This document shows, piece after piece, positions 11,820 through 22,229 of a DNA stretch of 64,000 bases. Positions within the stretch are counted from its first letter, which is position 1; each line of letters opens with the position of its first letter. The stretch is from Cocos nucifera (Eukaryota > Streptophyta > Magnoliopsida > Arecales > Arecaceae), in assembly GCA_006176705.1 (NCBI GenBank), contig QRFJ01002490.1, positions 207,765 through 271,764 of the forward strand, read 5' to 3'. The notes beneath the pieces were generated by a model. That model was given only the letters and a program-made list of their open reading frames with translations. It was not told the DNA's origin and made no database searches. Both the position numbers and the translations under genes were made by a program.

Positions 11820-14099
11820 TGAAAGGAAATCCTGATTTCCCGGTCCAGGTTTGTTCAGATTTGATCAGATCAAGAGATATATTTCAAAATTTTTTTTTTT
11901 TAATCTATATCAGATTTGAGATGTTTTAGATCTGATTCTTATTATTTTAATAAATAAAATAAAATAAGGATAAATTAAATCAAATTTAATTTACCTGATT
12001 TAGGTAATCCTATTACCCATTGATGATCCTATTTGCAGCGGAAGGTTCTGGATCTAGCCACGCAAGTGTCTGGCCTCTACCGATATCCACTTGAATTGGA
12101 TTTGGAGATTCTCTTCTTCTCTATCATGCCACCAAAAATCAGATCTGGATCTGATCTGGAGGATCTTCAAAACTCCTTTTGAAGATCAGCAGTCGTCCTT
12201 TGCAGCAGCGCAGCCTTCTAGCTTTCAGTCGCCTTTCTTTGATCTGGATTGCACCAACCAAGGTCCAAAACTCCTTTTGGACGTGGAGAGGAGAGGGAGA
12301 AGGTGAGTTTGGCATGGAGGAAGAAGGGAGAGGCAGCCTTGGGGCATGGGGTTTCTCAAACTTATCTAATCTGAGTTGGGCGCAGGGTCTTATTTATAGA
12401 CTGAGCTGTGATCCAACTCCTCTTCTTCCCAACCAATCACAACTCTTTGTGAAATCAGATCTAAATCTGATTGGTGGAAATAGAGTCCCCTGGATTCCTC
12501 CTTAGAGGGCGCCTAAGACCAGTCAAAGTTGGTTCTTAGGAGAACTCTAATTGGAATCCAAAAAGGAGATGGAGTCCTTATCCAACAAGGACTCCTAGGC
12601 GCCTCCAACTTGGGCACACGCCAAGGGTGGCGTGCGCCCTCTCCTTGCCAGGTTCTGGCAGGGGGACAAGCCCCCACCAGCTCTCCAATAGGTGCATGAC
12701 ATGTGGTCAAAAGTCAAAGTATCAATGGTCAACATTTGACCAGTCAAAGGTAGACTTTTGACCAAAGTCAAAGAACAAGAAATGGCAGGTGACCAAAAAT
12801 GGCAGGTAATGTCTTACAAAATAAGACAACCTTTTCTGACTTGGACAACCTCCAGTCAGACCATATGAAGGCCTCTGATTGAGCACAAACTCCTTTGGCT
12901 CAGATCAGGACAACTTATTTATGATAGCAAAAGAAGAACGTTAGGTTCAATCGAGTGCTAGCACGATTTCCTTGAACCTAATTGAATCTCATTCAGATCA
13001 ATTGAACTAGATCAGTTCAATTGATGATCACCAGATTCAAACCCTTGTTTGTGTGACCCAGTTAGGTTCAGTTCTGTATGGTAATGGGATATGTCATGAT
13101 CTCTATCATCGACATCATCGAAACTCCTTTCGATGGATCAGAACTCTTCTGATTCGAACAGCTAGAATGATCGATCATCTAAATCATTCTAATTGCTCCC
13201 AAAATCCACCAGTGACACCTAGCAGTATATGGTGGCAACCCATCAGAGCTGAATGTGAACCTCTTGGTGCAGCTACCTGTGTGATTAAGTTCTTCTATCT
13301 TGAGCCCCGATCAGATTAGGGTTAAGGTAAACTCGTCAAACCCTAGTCTCTGTCATATGATGTAATCATTCGATTCGAGTCCAATGTGAAAATCTAAATA
13401 GAAACTCTTTCTATTATTTCACTCTACCATGGCCATGGACTTCTGGACTTGATTCTCATGATCTTATCATAGGGCTGCTCCTCTACCACCGAGGTAGATA
13501 GATTCCATCTTGATGCAATCCAGTTCCTACAATGAACATGCTATAGCCAACATACACCTCAGGGTTCCATATGGCTAGGAGACCGAGTAATGGTGTAGTC
13601 AAACTATAACACCCTCAAGGTGAACTGCCGATGCACCTCAGGTCAAAGAACCAGACACACTACTGCAGCATCGAGTCAGTCATTGACGAGAAGGTAGACT
13701 CCCTAATGACTACTCGAGGTGGTCACGCTCAGTGCCCTCGTTCTCTAACGAGTACCTGTACTCTCGCTCCGGTGTCTCCACACCGTAGACTCAAGACTCA
13801 TCTACTAAAGAGAAGCGATTTGTACACCAACCTTTCGGATCAATCACCATCCTCGTGATGATCCTATGGTCGGAAGCATTTTATGAGTTAATAATGATTA
13901 TTCATGTCTTAAATTTTCAACTCTTGAAAATATGAATTATCATTACCATTAACTCAAAGGATGTATCACAGACACTAAATACACATATGTGATAGAAAAT
14001 AACCCATTTTATTGATTATAGTCAAAATTACAATTTTGCCCCTAGAAGTGTATTACAAGTGTCAGCCAATTCTGGCTTCTAGGGCACATATATCTAACA
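11820..14099 (-). repeat. 3' LTR of element F
   Basis: On the plus strand it runs from TGAAAGGAAATCC to ATATCTAACA. TATTTATA at 12391-12398 is the reverse of the TATA box. The open frames at 12091-12710, 13053-13319 and 13631-13858 lie inside this LTR. Confidence 0.95.
12705..12772 (-). promoter_or_regulatory. W-box cluster in F 3' LTR
   Basis: Seven TTGAC[C/T] cores in both orientations lie within 68 bp of U3, about 310 bp upstream of the TATA box in LTR orientation. W-boxes are the known binding sites of WRKY transcription factors. Confidence 0.7.
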
Positions 14100-14111
14100 A
14101 TCTCCCACTTA
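14100..14111 (-). other. Polypurine tract of F
   Basis: Reads TAAGTGGGAGAT on the minus strand, directly before the 3' LTR; it primes second-strand synthesis. Confidence 0.85.
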
Positions 14112-15722
14112 TCCTAAAGCCAATTGGCTACAAGTCTAAGTCCCATCTTCTCAAGGTGGGCTTCGATCTTCTGTTGGCCCAACGGCTTTGTAAGTGGGTC
14201 TGCCACATTATCTGTGGAGTTGACTCTCTTGACCTCGACGTAACCCTTCTCGAGGTAATCGCGGATGAGGTGGTATCACCGTTTGCTTGGAACTCTTCCA
14301 GCTGATAGCACCACCATTGCACACAAATAGACTCCAGATGTCGACTTTCGATCATCTATATCGGACATGAAATCCGAGTCTGTGTATCCCTGGACTTGGA
14401 GTTCTCCATTACCAAAGACCAACATCATATCCTTAGTTCTTCTCAAGTACTTAAGGATACATTTCACAGAAGTCCAGTGTTCTTCACCTGGATTTGACTG
14501 ATATCTGCTTGTGACACTCACAGCATGGGGCTATATCAGGTCGTGTACATAGCATGGCATACATGAGGCTCCCTATTGCAGAAGCATAAGGGATCTTGCT
14601 CATGCGTTCTATTTCCTCAGGTGTGCTGGGGCACATCTTCTTGGAAAGATGAATACCATGTCTGAAGGGTATTAATCCCCTCTTAGAGTTTTCCATACTA
14701 AACCTCTTTAGTACTTTCTCTATGTACATCTTCTGTGAAAGTCCTAGCATCCTATTCGGTCTATCCCTATAGACCTTAATTCCTAGAATAAAGGATGCTT
14801 CACCTAGGTCTTTCATGGAAGAATTCCTTGGACAACCATAATTTGACTGATTGTCAATCATGGGAAATATCATTCCCAATAAGGAGGATGTCATCCACGT
14901 ACAATACGAGGAAGACAACAGCGCTCCCACTGACCCTTTTGAAAAACACATGGTTCCTCTTCATTTTTGATGAAACCAAACTTTTTGATCACATCATTGA
15001 AACGAGTGTTCCAGCTCCGAGATGCTTGCTTAAGTCCATATATGGACCTTTGCAGCTTGCAAACCTTGTGATCAGTATCACTGGATGTGAAACCTAGCGG
15101 CTGTTCCATATAGATATCTTCCTCAAGATATCCATTTAAGAATGCCGTTTTCACGTCCATTTGCCATATTTCATAATCGAAATAGGCTGCAACGGCAAGC
15201 AATGTGCGGATGGATTTTAGCATAGCTACTGGGGAAAAAGGTATCCTGATAGTCAATGCCTTCGCGTTGACTATAACCTTTTGCCACTAGTCTAGCCTTG
15301 AATGTCTCCACATTCCCATCTGCACCAATCTTTCTCTTGAAGATCCATTTACACCCAATAGGTACTATACCTTCTGGTGGATCTACCAAGGTCCAGACTT
15401 GGTTTGAGTGCATCGAGTCAATTTCTGACTGCATTGCCTCTAGCCATTTCTCGGAGTCGATATCTGATATCGCCTCGTTGTAGGTTTTGGGATCATCACC
15501 ATGAGCACCATTACCTACGAGGAACATTTTCTCTACGTCCTCTGAAATAATACCTAAGTATCTTTCAGGGGGATGGGAAACTCTTTCCGATCTACGAGGT
15601 GGAGGAGGTAGTGTTCTTATTGGCTCAACCTGATTTGGTTCCAATTGGTCCTTAGCTCGTTGTACTTGTGAGACTTTCTCATCAAGCTTGATCTGCTTTC
15701 CAATGCCGCTATCTTGAATAAA
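14112..15722 (-). pseudogene. reverse transcriptase and RNase H of F, broken
   Basis: RT blocks are readable: the linker with WTLVDPPEG and CKWIFKRK near 15300-15420, FKARLVAKGYSQREG near 15270, YEIWQMDVKTAFLNGYLEED near 15120-15180, and the YMDD-box region at 14880-14910 in a shifted frame. RNase H keeps GYTDSDFMSDIDDRKSTSG near 14340-14400 but loses about 200 bp at 14280 compared with element A, removing the AEY and DNNGA regions with catalytic acids. One-base shifts occur at 14815-14860, 14940 and 15230. Confidence 0.9.
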
Positions 15723-17032
15723 CTATTTTTCAAGAAAGATGGCATGTCGACTCACAATCACATTGTGGTCTTCTGGAATGTAGAAATAGTATCCTAATGA
15801 CTCTTTAGGATATCCTATGAATCGAGCTCTAAAGGACCTAAACTCTAACTTGTCCGCTTGTTGTCTTTTGACATGAGCCGGACAACCCCAAATTCTGAGA
15901 TGACTCAGACTTGGTTTCTTACCGTGCCATATCTCATACGGTGTGGTAGGAACGGTTTTAGAGGGAACCCTATTCAGTAGATAAATTGAAGTTAACAATG
16001 AGTGTCCCCAAAGAAAATCAGGGAGGTCTGTGAAGCTCATCATGGATCGAACCATATCCAATAGGGTCCGATTTCTCCATTCTGAAACCCCGTTGAGTTG
16101 AGGTGTTCCTGGTGGAGTCCATTGAGAGACTATGCCATTTTTCTTTAGATAGTCTAGGAATTTTCGGCTAAGGTATTCACCTCCTCGATCTGATCGAAGA
16201 ACCTTAATGGATTTTTCCAGTTTGTTTTTCTACTTCATGTCTGAATTCTTTGAACTTTTCAAAAGCTTCAGACTTGTGTCTCATAAGATACACATATCCA
16301 TACCTAGACAGATCATCGGATAAAGATAATGAAGTAGACAAAATTGCCTCTAGCCGGCACATCAAATGGGCCGCACACATCAGTATGTACTAGGGCAAGG
16401 AGATCTGTGGCCCCTCTCCCATGTCCAACAAAAGGAAAGTTTGGTCATTTTGCCTTGAAGGCAGGATTCGCAAGTTGGATATGACTCAAAAGTCAATGGA
16501 CTCAATAGCCCATTTTTCTCCAATTTGTTGATCCTATCTTCTGCTATATGACCTAATCTCAGGTGCCATAGATATCTATCATTTGGACTATCCCTAGGTC
16601 GTTTGGCATTCACGTTTTGCTCGATAGTTAGAATAGGTACATCAATATGTAGCTGATAAAGACCATTAATAAGGAAACCATTTGCAATTTTATTTCTTTC
16701 ATAAAGAATGTTACAATGGTCCTTAAAGAAGGTAATCACATAGCCTTCTTGTGCTAAGCATGAAACAGAAATCAAATTCCTGCTAGCTGCAGGCACATAA
16801 TAACAGTCTTTCAAAACTAAGTCTAAACCAGATGGTAATCGAAGAGGGTATGTTCCATGGCTACTGCAGCAACTCTTGCTCCATTACCGATGCGTAGGAT
16901 CATGTCTCCATCCCTCAGCCTCCTGCTATCCTCAAGACCCTGCATGGAAGTGCACAGATGAGCACTAGAACCAGAGTCAAGCACCCAACTGGATGCAGAA
17001 GAAACCGTAAGGTTAGACTCAATAACGAGCAT
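15723..17032 (-). pseudogene. protease-integrase of F, broken
   Basis: The protease motif VLDSGSSAHLCTS is near 16950-16985. The pre-integrase zinc region (WHLRLGHIAEDR, CESCLQGKMTKL) is near 16440-16580. The integrase core with TDVCGPFDVP and SDRGGEYLS lies at 16180-16390, and its C-terminal part at 15723-16061 has KKPSLSHLRIWGCPAHVKR. Compared with the intact 435-codon frame of A, small indels near 16200-16220, 16320 and 16430 break the frame. Its normal role is polyprotein cleavage and cDNA insertion. Confidence 0.9.
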
Positions 17033-17870
17033 ACCTCCAGAAGGACCTTCCTTCTTGTTCTTCAGGATGGCCAGGTAAGTAGGGCAGTTCCACTTCCAAT
17101 GGCCGTCGCTGTTGCAATGAAAATACTTTCCTTTGATATCGGCCTTTTTCTTTGGCTCTGCCTTCTTCTTCTTTGTTCCTTCCACCTTCTGCTTTTTCGC
17201 AGACTTCTTTTTCTTTCCATAAGACTTTCTTTTGGAAGAAGTCCGTTCCATAGCAAGAACTGAGCCTTTAGAACCTTTCATAGAAAGCTCAGTGGTAACC
17301 AGCATATTCATTAATTCGGCCAAGGAATTTTGAAGTTTATGCATGTGGTAATTCATGATGAATTGCCCATATGCATCAGTCAAGGATTGCAGAATAATAT
17401 CGTTCTGCAGGTCCAAGTCTAACTTCACACCGAGCTTCTCAAGCTCTTCCATGTTCTTGATCATTATCAGACAGTGATCTTGGACTGACTGCCCATCATG
17501 CATCTTAGCCTTAAAAAGTTATTTCGTGACTTGATATTTGGCTGCGCGACTCTGTTCACCAAACATCTCCTGCAGGTGAGCCAACATTTGGCGAGCAGTC
17601 CCGATATCCTCATGTTGGCGCTGGAGCTCATCAGACATCGAGCCCAACATGTAATATCTGGCCTTATTATCTTCGTCTATCCATTTCTCCAGAGATGCTC
17701 TCTGTTCAATGGATGGACGGGCTGGTAAGGTGGGAGGATCCTGGTCCAAGTACATGGGTTAACTTTTCGAAATCCAAAACTATTTTGCAGTTCTTGAGCC
17801 AATCTTTATAATTGGGTCCGGTCAGTCTATGTGTGTCCAGGATACGTGCCAATGGGTTGGATGCAGATAT
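17033..17870 (-). pseudogene. gag of F, with stop
   Basis: The frame starts at ATA (17868-17870) where A has ATG, runs through SNPLARILDTHRLTGPNYK, and ends at an in-frame TAA in the codon after YQVTK (near 17518). It reopens at MHDGQSVQDHC and is then continuous into protease (226 codons, 16823-17503). The lysine-rich tract and zinc knuckle follow; the knuckle reads YFHCNSDGHWKWNC, so the first cysteine of the CCHC box (cysteine in A) is tyrosine. Confidence 0.88.
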
Positions 17871-18278
17871 TTTTCTATAGAGAGTCAAAGATTCTAGTTA
17901 GATACTGTAATTATGACTTGACCAATTTATTTAGAAATTTTATTTTTAAATAAATTAGCTTCCACTATTTTCTCGAATTCCTACACTCCCTCTGTAGAGA
18001 TGCGAAAATCTCCATGATTAATGATTTTTAGTGGATGGTGCGGTCTCACCAACTGACTCATCACCTCACCTAACAGTTATTGGTGATGGGTTAGCCAATG
18101 AGTGAACAACTCTTGTTCAATGATTCTCTAATCATGGTGCACCCAAACTTGGTCTCTAATTCATGAATCTCACCGTATCCGAAATATTGATCCACTCCTT
18201 AGTTAAGTTAGACCCACCATTTGCATAGACTGGGTTCCTAATTGAGTCTCTCACCGTATCCAAAATATTGAGCCCAAC

Positions 18279-18452
18279 TCATCCTCCAGCCCATAGCATC
18301 CAATGCCTAATAGACATGGTTGCATCTTTCCGATGCAACTGAGCCACTGTATCCAGCCAAGAACAATCAACCTCAGAAAGGGCCCGCACATCTACAATGG
18401 TGGAAGACCTCAGACTTAATCTTTTCTTAGGGAGAATTGATTCAGATCTCAT
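18279..18452 (-). CDS. 57-codon leader ORF (F copy)
   Basis: ATG at 18452 and TGA at 18279 give a complete 57-codon frame beginning MRSESILPKKRL and containing DATMSIRHWMLW. It has the same length and position as the ORF in A (43989-44162). The eight base differences from A are all C-to-T or G-to-A; six fall in five codons that change amino acid and two are silent. It lies about 400 nt upstream of gag. I do not recognise it. It may be an upstream ORF that affects gag translation or a chance frame. Confidence 0.45.
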   Translation of the reverse strand: MRSESILPKKRLSLRSSTIVDVRALSEVDCSWLDTVAQLHRKDATMSIRHWMLWAGG

Positions 18453-19046
18453 TAAACTAGACTTGTCATAGTCATAACAATTATGACTAACCTAGTGGCA
18501 TGGGTTAGCTCGGATTATTGACCACCTCAGATCAGAACTTTGTCAACAGATATGGCCAGGTAAGTGAGATCGGTGGAAGGAATATGCCATTAACTCATAC
18601 AAGAATGCATTCAGATCGAGTAGCTTCCAATTAAAAATCAGTCGGTCATATGTGCCAAACTTACCTTAGACACCAAATTGTTGAGCCAAAACCAATTGGG
18701 TTAGCCTACAATCCAGACTCTAACCTCTGAGCCTAATTAGGTCTTGCTTGATCGTGACTCGATCTTGACCCAGACTTAATCCTATTAGGCTGGTCAATTT
18801 AAGCATTGTTGATCCCATCTAACCAACTCTTGATTCGATTTGATCAACCGCTTAGACCTAATTAAGCTACCCAAGCCCGAACCCAGTATTATGAATATGT
18901 CTTAGATCTAAAATTCTCAATTTTAGATCTAATTGATATTTCATAATCTTAATTTTTAATTAACTAGGGTTCATAAATAAAATATGCATAATAAATCCTA
19001 GGGTTTCAGGATCTAGGATTTTACAGAAAGTAAGTTTTGGGTTTCT

Positions 19047-19167
19047 GATTAAGGACGAACACGCAATACCCCTACACATTATAAGAACATCCCATCGAAT
19101 GGGAAGAGAGAAACTTTAAACCCTTCTTTATTCTTATGACCGGACGGCCAAGAGGAACGCCTTAATC
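19047..19167 (-). other. Conserved leader RNA hairpin (F copy)
   Basis: The outer arms are at 19047-19057 and 19158-19167. The inner arms at 19080-19088 and 19130-19138 pair at 8 of 9 positions including one wobble. The fold matches that in A and D. Confidence 0.7.
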
Positions 19168-19722
19168 AGGAACATGCAATACTACAAAACAGTTTTAGAT
19201 CTATATCATATATCTCATATACAAATCAGATCTAAACATGGCATATTTTGCATACATCTCATGTATCGAATCATGCATATTTTCAGATCTAAATTATCTC
19301 ATAATAATCTAAAAAATTATATTTAAATTGATCTAATCAAAATAAATTCTAATCTAGACAACTATGTAGAACTATTCTACAACTAGTCTAGACATGCATC
19401 AATCATATCTCATATGATGTTAAAATTAAATAATTTTATTTGCTATTTTTTAGATGTTATTATAATACTTATAATATCAAAAAATAGTAAATAAAAAGAT
19501 CTAAAATATGATTTAATCAGATTAAATCAAAAACATGCAAGACTATTCTATAGAACTATTCTATTTTAGAACTAGTCATGCATATTTCCTAATCTTAGAT
19601 CCAAATCATTTAATTTTAATTTTTTCTAATTTCAGATCTAATCACATCTCATGTGATATCTAAAATCATTTATTTTTTAATTAAAATAAATTTGAAATTA
19701 GATCTCAATAATTTAGAATCTT

Positions 19723-19736
19723 GCTCTGATACCAGT
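19723..19736 (-). other. Primer binding site of F
   Basis: Reads ACTGGTATCAGAGC on the minus strand, matching the 3' end of initiator tRNA-Met, two bases inside the LTR end. Confidence 0.9.
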
Positions 19737-20308
19737 TGAAGGGAAATCCTAATCTCTCGATCCAGGTTCGTTTAGATCTGATTAGATCAAGAGATATATT
19801 TCAAAATTTTTTTTATTTGATCTGTATCAGATTTAGAATGTTTTAGATTTGATTCTTATTATTTTAATAAATAAAATAAAATAAGAATAAATTAAATTAA
19901 ATTTAATTTACTTGATTTGGGTAATCCTATTACCTATTGATGATCCTACTTGCAGTGGAAGGTTTTGGATCTAGCCATGCAAGCGCCTGACCTCTACCGA
20001 TATTCACTTGGATTGGATTTGGAGATCCTCTTCTTCTCTATCATGCCTCCAAAAATTAGATCTGGATCTGATCTGGAGGATCTTCAAAACTCCTTTTGAA
20101 GATCAGCAGTCGTCCTTTGGAGCAGCGCAGCCTTCTAGCTTTCAATCGTCTTTTTTTGATCTGGATTGCACCAACCAAGGTCCAAAACTCCTTTTAGACG
20201 TGGAGAGGAGAGGGAGAAGATGAGTTTGGCATGGAGGAAGAAGGGAGAGGCAGCCATGGGGCATGGGGTTTCTCAAACTTATCATAATCTGAGTTGGGCA
20301 CAGGGTCT

Positions 20309-20316
20309 TATTTATA
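20309..20316 (-). promoter_or_regulatory. TATA box of F 5' LTR
   Basis: TATAAATA on the minus strand. Transcription would start about 30 bp downstream toward lower coordinates, at the U3-R boundary. Confidence 0.65.
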
Positions 20317-20622
20317 GATTGACTGTGATCCAACTTCTCTTCTTTCCAACCAATCACAACTCTTTGTGAAATCAGATCTAAATCTGATTGTTGGAAATAG
20401 AGTCCCTTGGATTCCTCCTTAGAGGGTGCCTAAGATCAGTCAAAGTTGGTTCTTAGGAGAACTCTAATTGGAATCCAAATAGGAGATGGAGTCCTTGTCC
20501 AACAAGGACTCCTAGGCACCTCCAGCTTGGGCACACGCCAAGGGTGGTGTGCGCTCTCTTCCTTGCTAGGTTCTAGCAGGGGGACAAGCCCCCACCAGCT
20601 CTCCAATAGGTGCATGACATGT

Positions 20623-20689
20623 GGTCAAAAGTCAAAGTATCAATGGTCAACATTTGACCAGTCAAAGGTAGACTTTTGACCAAAGTCAA
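20623..20689 (-). promoter_or_regulatory. W-box cluster in F 5' LTR
   Basis: Seven TTGAC[C/T] cores in both orientations within 67 bp, about 310 bp upstream of the TATA box. Confidence 0.7.
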
Positions 20690-22014
20690 AGAACAAGAAA
20701 TGGTAGGTGACCAAAAATGGCAGGTAATGTCTTACAAAATAAGACAACCTTTTCTGACTTGGACAACCTCCAGTCAGACCATATGAAGGCCTCTGATTGA
20801 GCACAAACTTCTTTGGCTCAGACAGGACAACTTATTTATGATAGCAAAAGAAGAACGTTAGGCTCAATCGAGTGCTAGCATGATTTTCTTGAACCTAATT
20901 GAATCTCATTCAGATCAATTGAACTGGATCAGTTCAATTGATGATCACCAAATTCAAACCCTTATTTGTGTGATCCAGTTAGGTTCAGTTCTGTATGGTA
21001 ATGGGATATGTCATGATCTTTATTATCGACATCATCGAAACTCCTTTTGATGGATCAGAACTCTTCTGATTCGAACAGCTAGAATGATCGATCATCTAAA
21101 TCATTCTAATTGCTCCCAAAATCCACCAGTGACACCTAGCAGTATATGGTGGCAACCCATCAGAGCTGAATGTGAACCTCTTGGTGCAGCTATCTATGTG
21201 ATTAAGTTCTTCTATCTTGAGCCCCGATCAGATTAGGGTTAAGGTAAACTCGTCAAACCCTAGTCTCTATCATATGATGTAATCATTCGATTCGAGTCCA
21301 ATGTGAAAATCTAAATAGAAACTCTTTCTATTATTTCACTCTGCCATGGCCATGGACTTCTGGACTTGATTCTCATGATTATCATAGGGCTGCTCCTCTA
21401 CCACCAAGGTAGATAGATTCCATCTTGATGCAATCCAGTTCCTACAATGAACATGCTATAGTCAACATACACCTCAGGATTTCGAATGGCTAGAAGACCG
21501 AGTAATGGTGTAGTCAAACTATAACACCCTCAGGATGAACTGCCGATGCACCTTAGGTCAAAGAACCAGACACACTACTGCAACATCGAGTCAGTCATTG
21601 ACGAGAAGGTAGACTCCCTAATGACTACTCGAGGTGGTCACGCTCAATGCCCTCGTTCTCTAACGAGTACCTGTACTCTCGCTCTGGTGTTTCCACACCA
21701 TAGACTTAAGACTCATCTACTAAAGAGAAGCGATTGTACACCAACCTTCCAGATCAATCACCATCCTCATGATGATCCTATGGTCGGAAGCATTTTATGA
21801 GTTAATAATGATTATTCATGTCTTAAATTTTCAACTCTTGAAAATATGAATTATCATTATCATTAACTCAAAGGATGTATCACAGACACTTAAATACACA
21901 TATGTGATAGAAAATGACCCATTTTATTCATTATAGTCAAAATTATAATTTTGCCCCTAGAAGTGTATTACAAGTGTCAGCCAATTCTAGTTTCTAGGGC
22001 ACATATATCTAACA

Positions 22015-22158
22015 CTAGGGTCTCACTAGAAGTTGAAGCATATTGAAAGGCGATATCACCTCATCTGCGATTACCTTAAGAAGGATTACATCGAGGTGAA
22101 GAGAGTTGACACCACAGACAATATGGCTAATCCACTTACGAAGCTATTAAGCCAGTAG
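22015..22158 (+). pseudogene. RNase H C-terminal tail of element E
   Basis: This continues the RNase H cut at 11819: the frame reads TRSxxH-like sequence followed by DYIEVKRVDTTDNMANPLTK and ends at TAG 22156. It matches the C-terminus of the D polyprotein near 63360-63494. The interruption by F is the only large break here. Confidence 0.85.
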
Positions 22159-22217
22159 AAGATCGAAGTCCACCTTGAGAAGATGGAACTTAGATTTATA
22201 GCAAATTAGCTTTAGAT

Positions 22218-22229
22218 TAAGTAGGAGTT
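22218..22229 (+). other. Polypurine tract of E
   Basis: TAAGTAGGAGTT immediately precedes the 3' LTR; it corresponds to AAGTGGGAGAT in D with decay. Confidence 0.75.

Larger units (their letters stand above)
17871..19722 (-). other. Leader of element F
   Basis: About 1.85 kb between primer site and gag. It holds the leader ORF 18279-18452 and the hairpin 19047-19167. The rest is AT-rich and shows no other gene. Confidence 0.8.
11820..22014 (-). mobile_element. Copia element F, complete, nested in E
   Basis: A complete minus-strand copy: 3' LTR 11820-14099, internal 14100-19736, 5' LTR 19737-22014. It is flanked by a perfect 5-bp duplication CTAGG (11815-11819 and 22015-22019), and removing F with one CTAGG restores continuous E RNase H sequence. 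Its two LTRs differ by only a few percent by eye, so it is much younger than E. Coding capacity is broken by an RNase H deletion, a gag stop and several one-base shifts. Confidence 0.96.
19737..22014 (-). repeat. 5' LTR of element F
   Basis: Plus strand from TGAAGGGAAATCC to ATATCTAACA, 2278 bp. A TATA box (TATAAATA on the minus strand) lies at 20309-20316 and a W-box cluster at 20623-20689. Open frames at 20008-20223, 20446-20679 and 21546-21800 are LTR-internal. Confidence 0.95.

Noticed and set aside
12091..12505. Overlapping frames in the LTR R-U5 region, repeated at 20008-20369 and 37678-37881
   Set aside because: They span the TATA and leader of LTRs, run antisense to the element and change frame between copies.
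13053..13319. 88-codon frame identical in three LTRs
   Set aside because: Identity follows from the youth of the LTRs. The frame is antisense to the element, and the related LTRs differ without respect to codon position.
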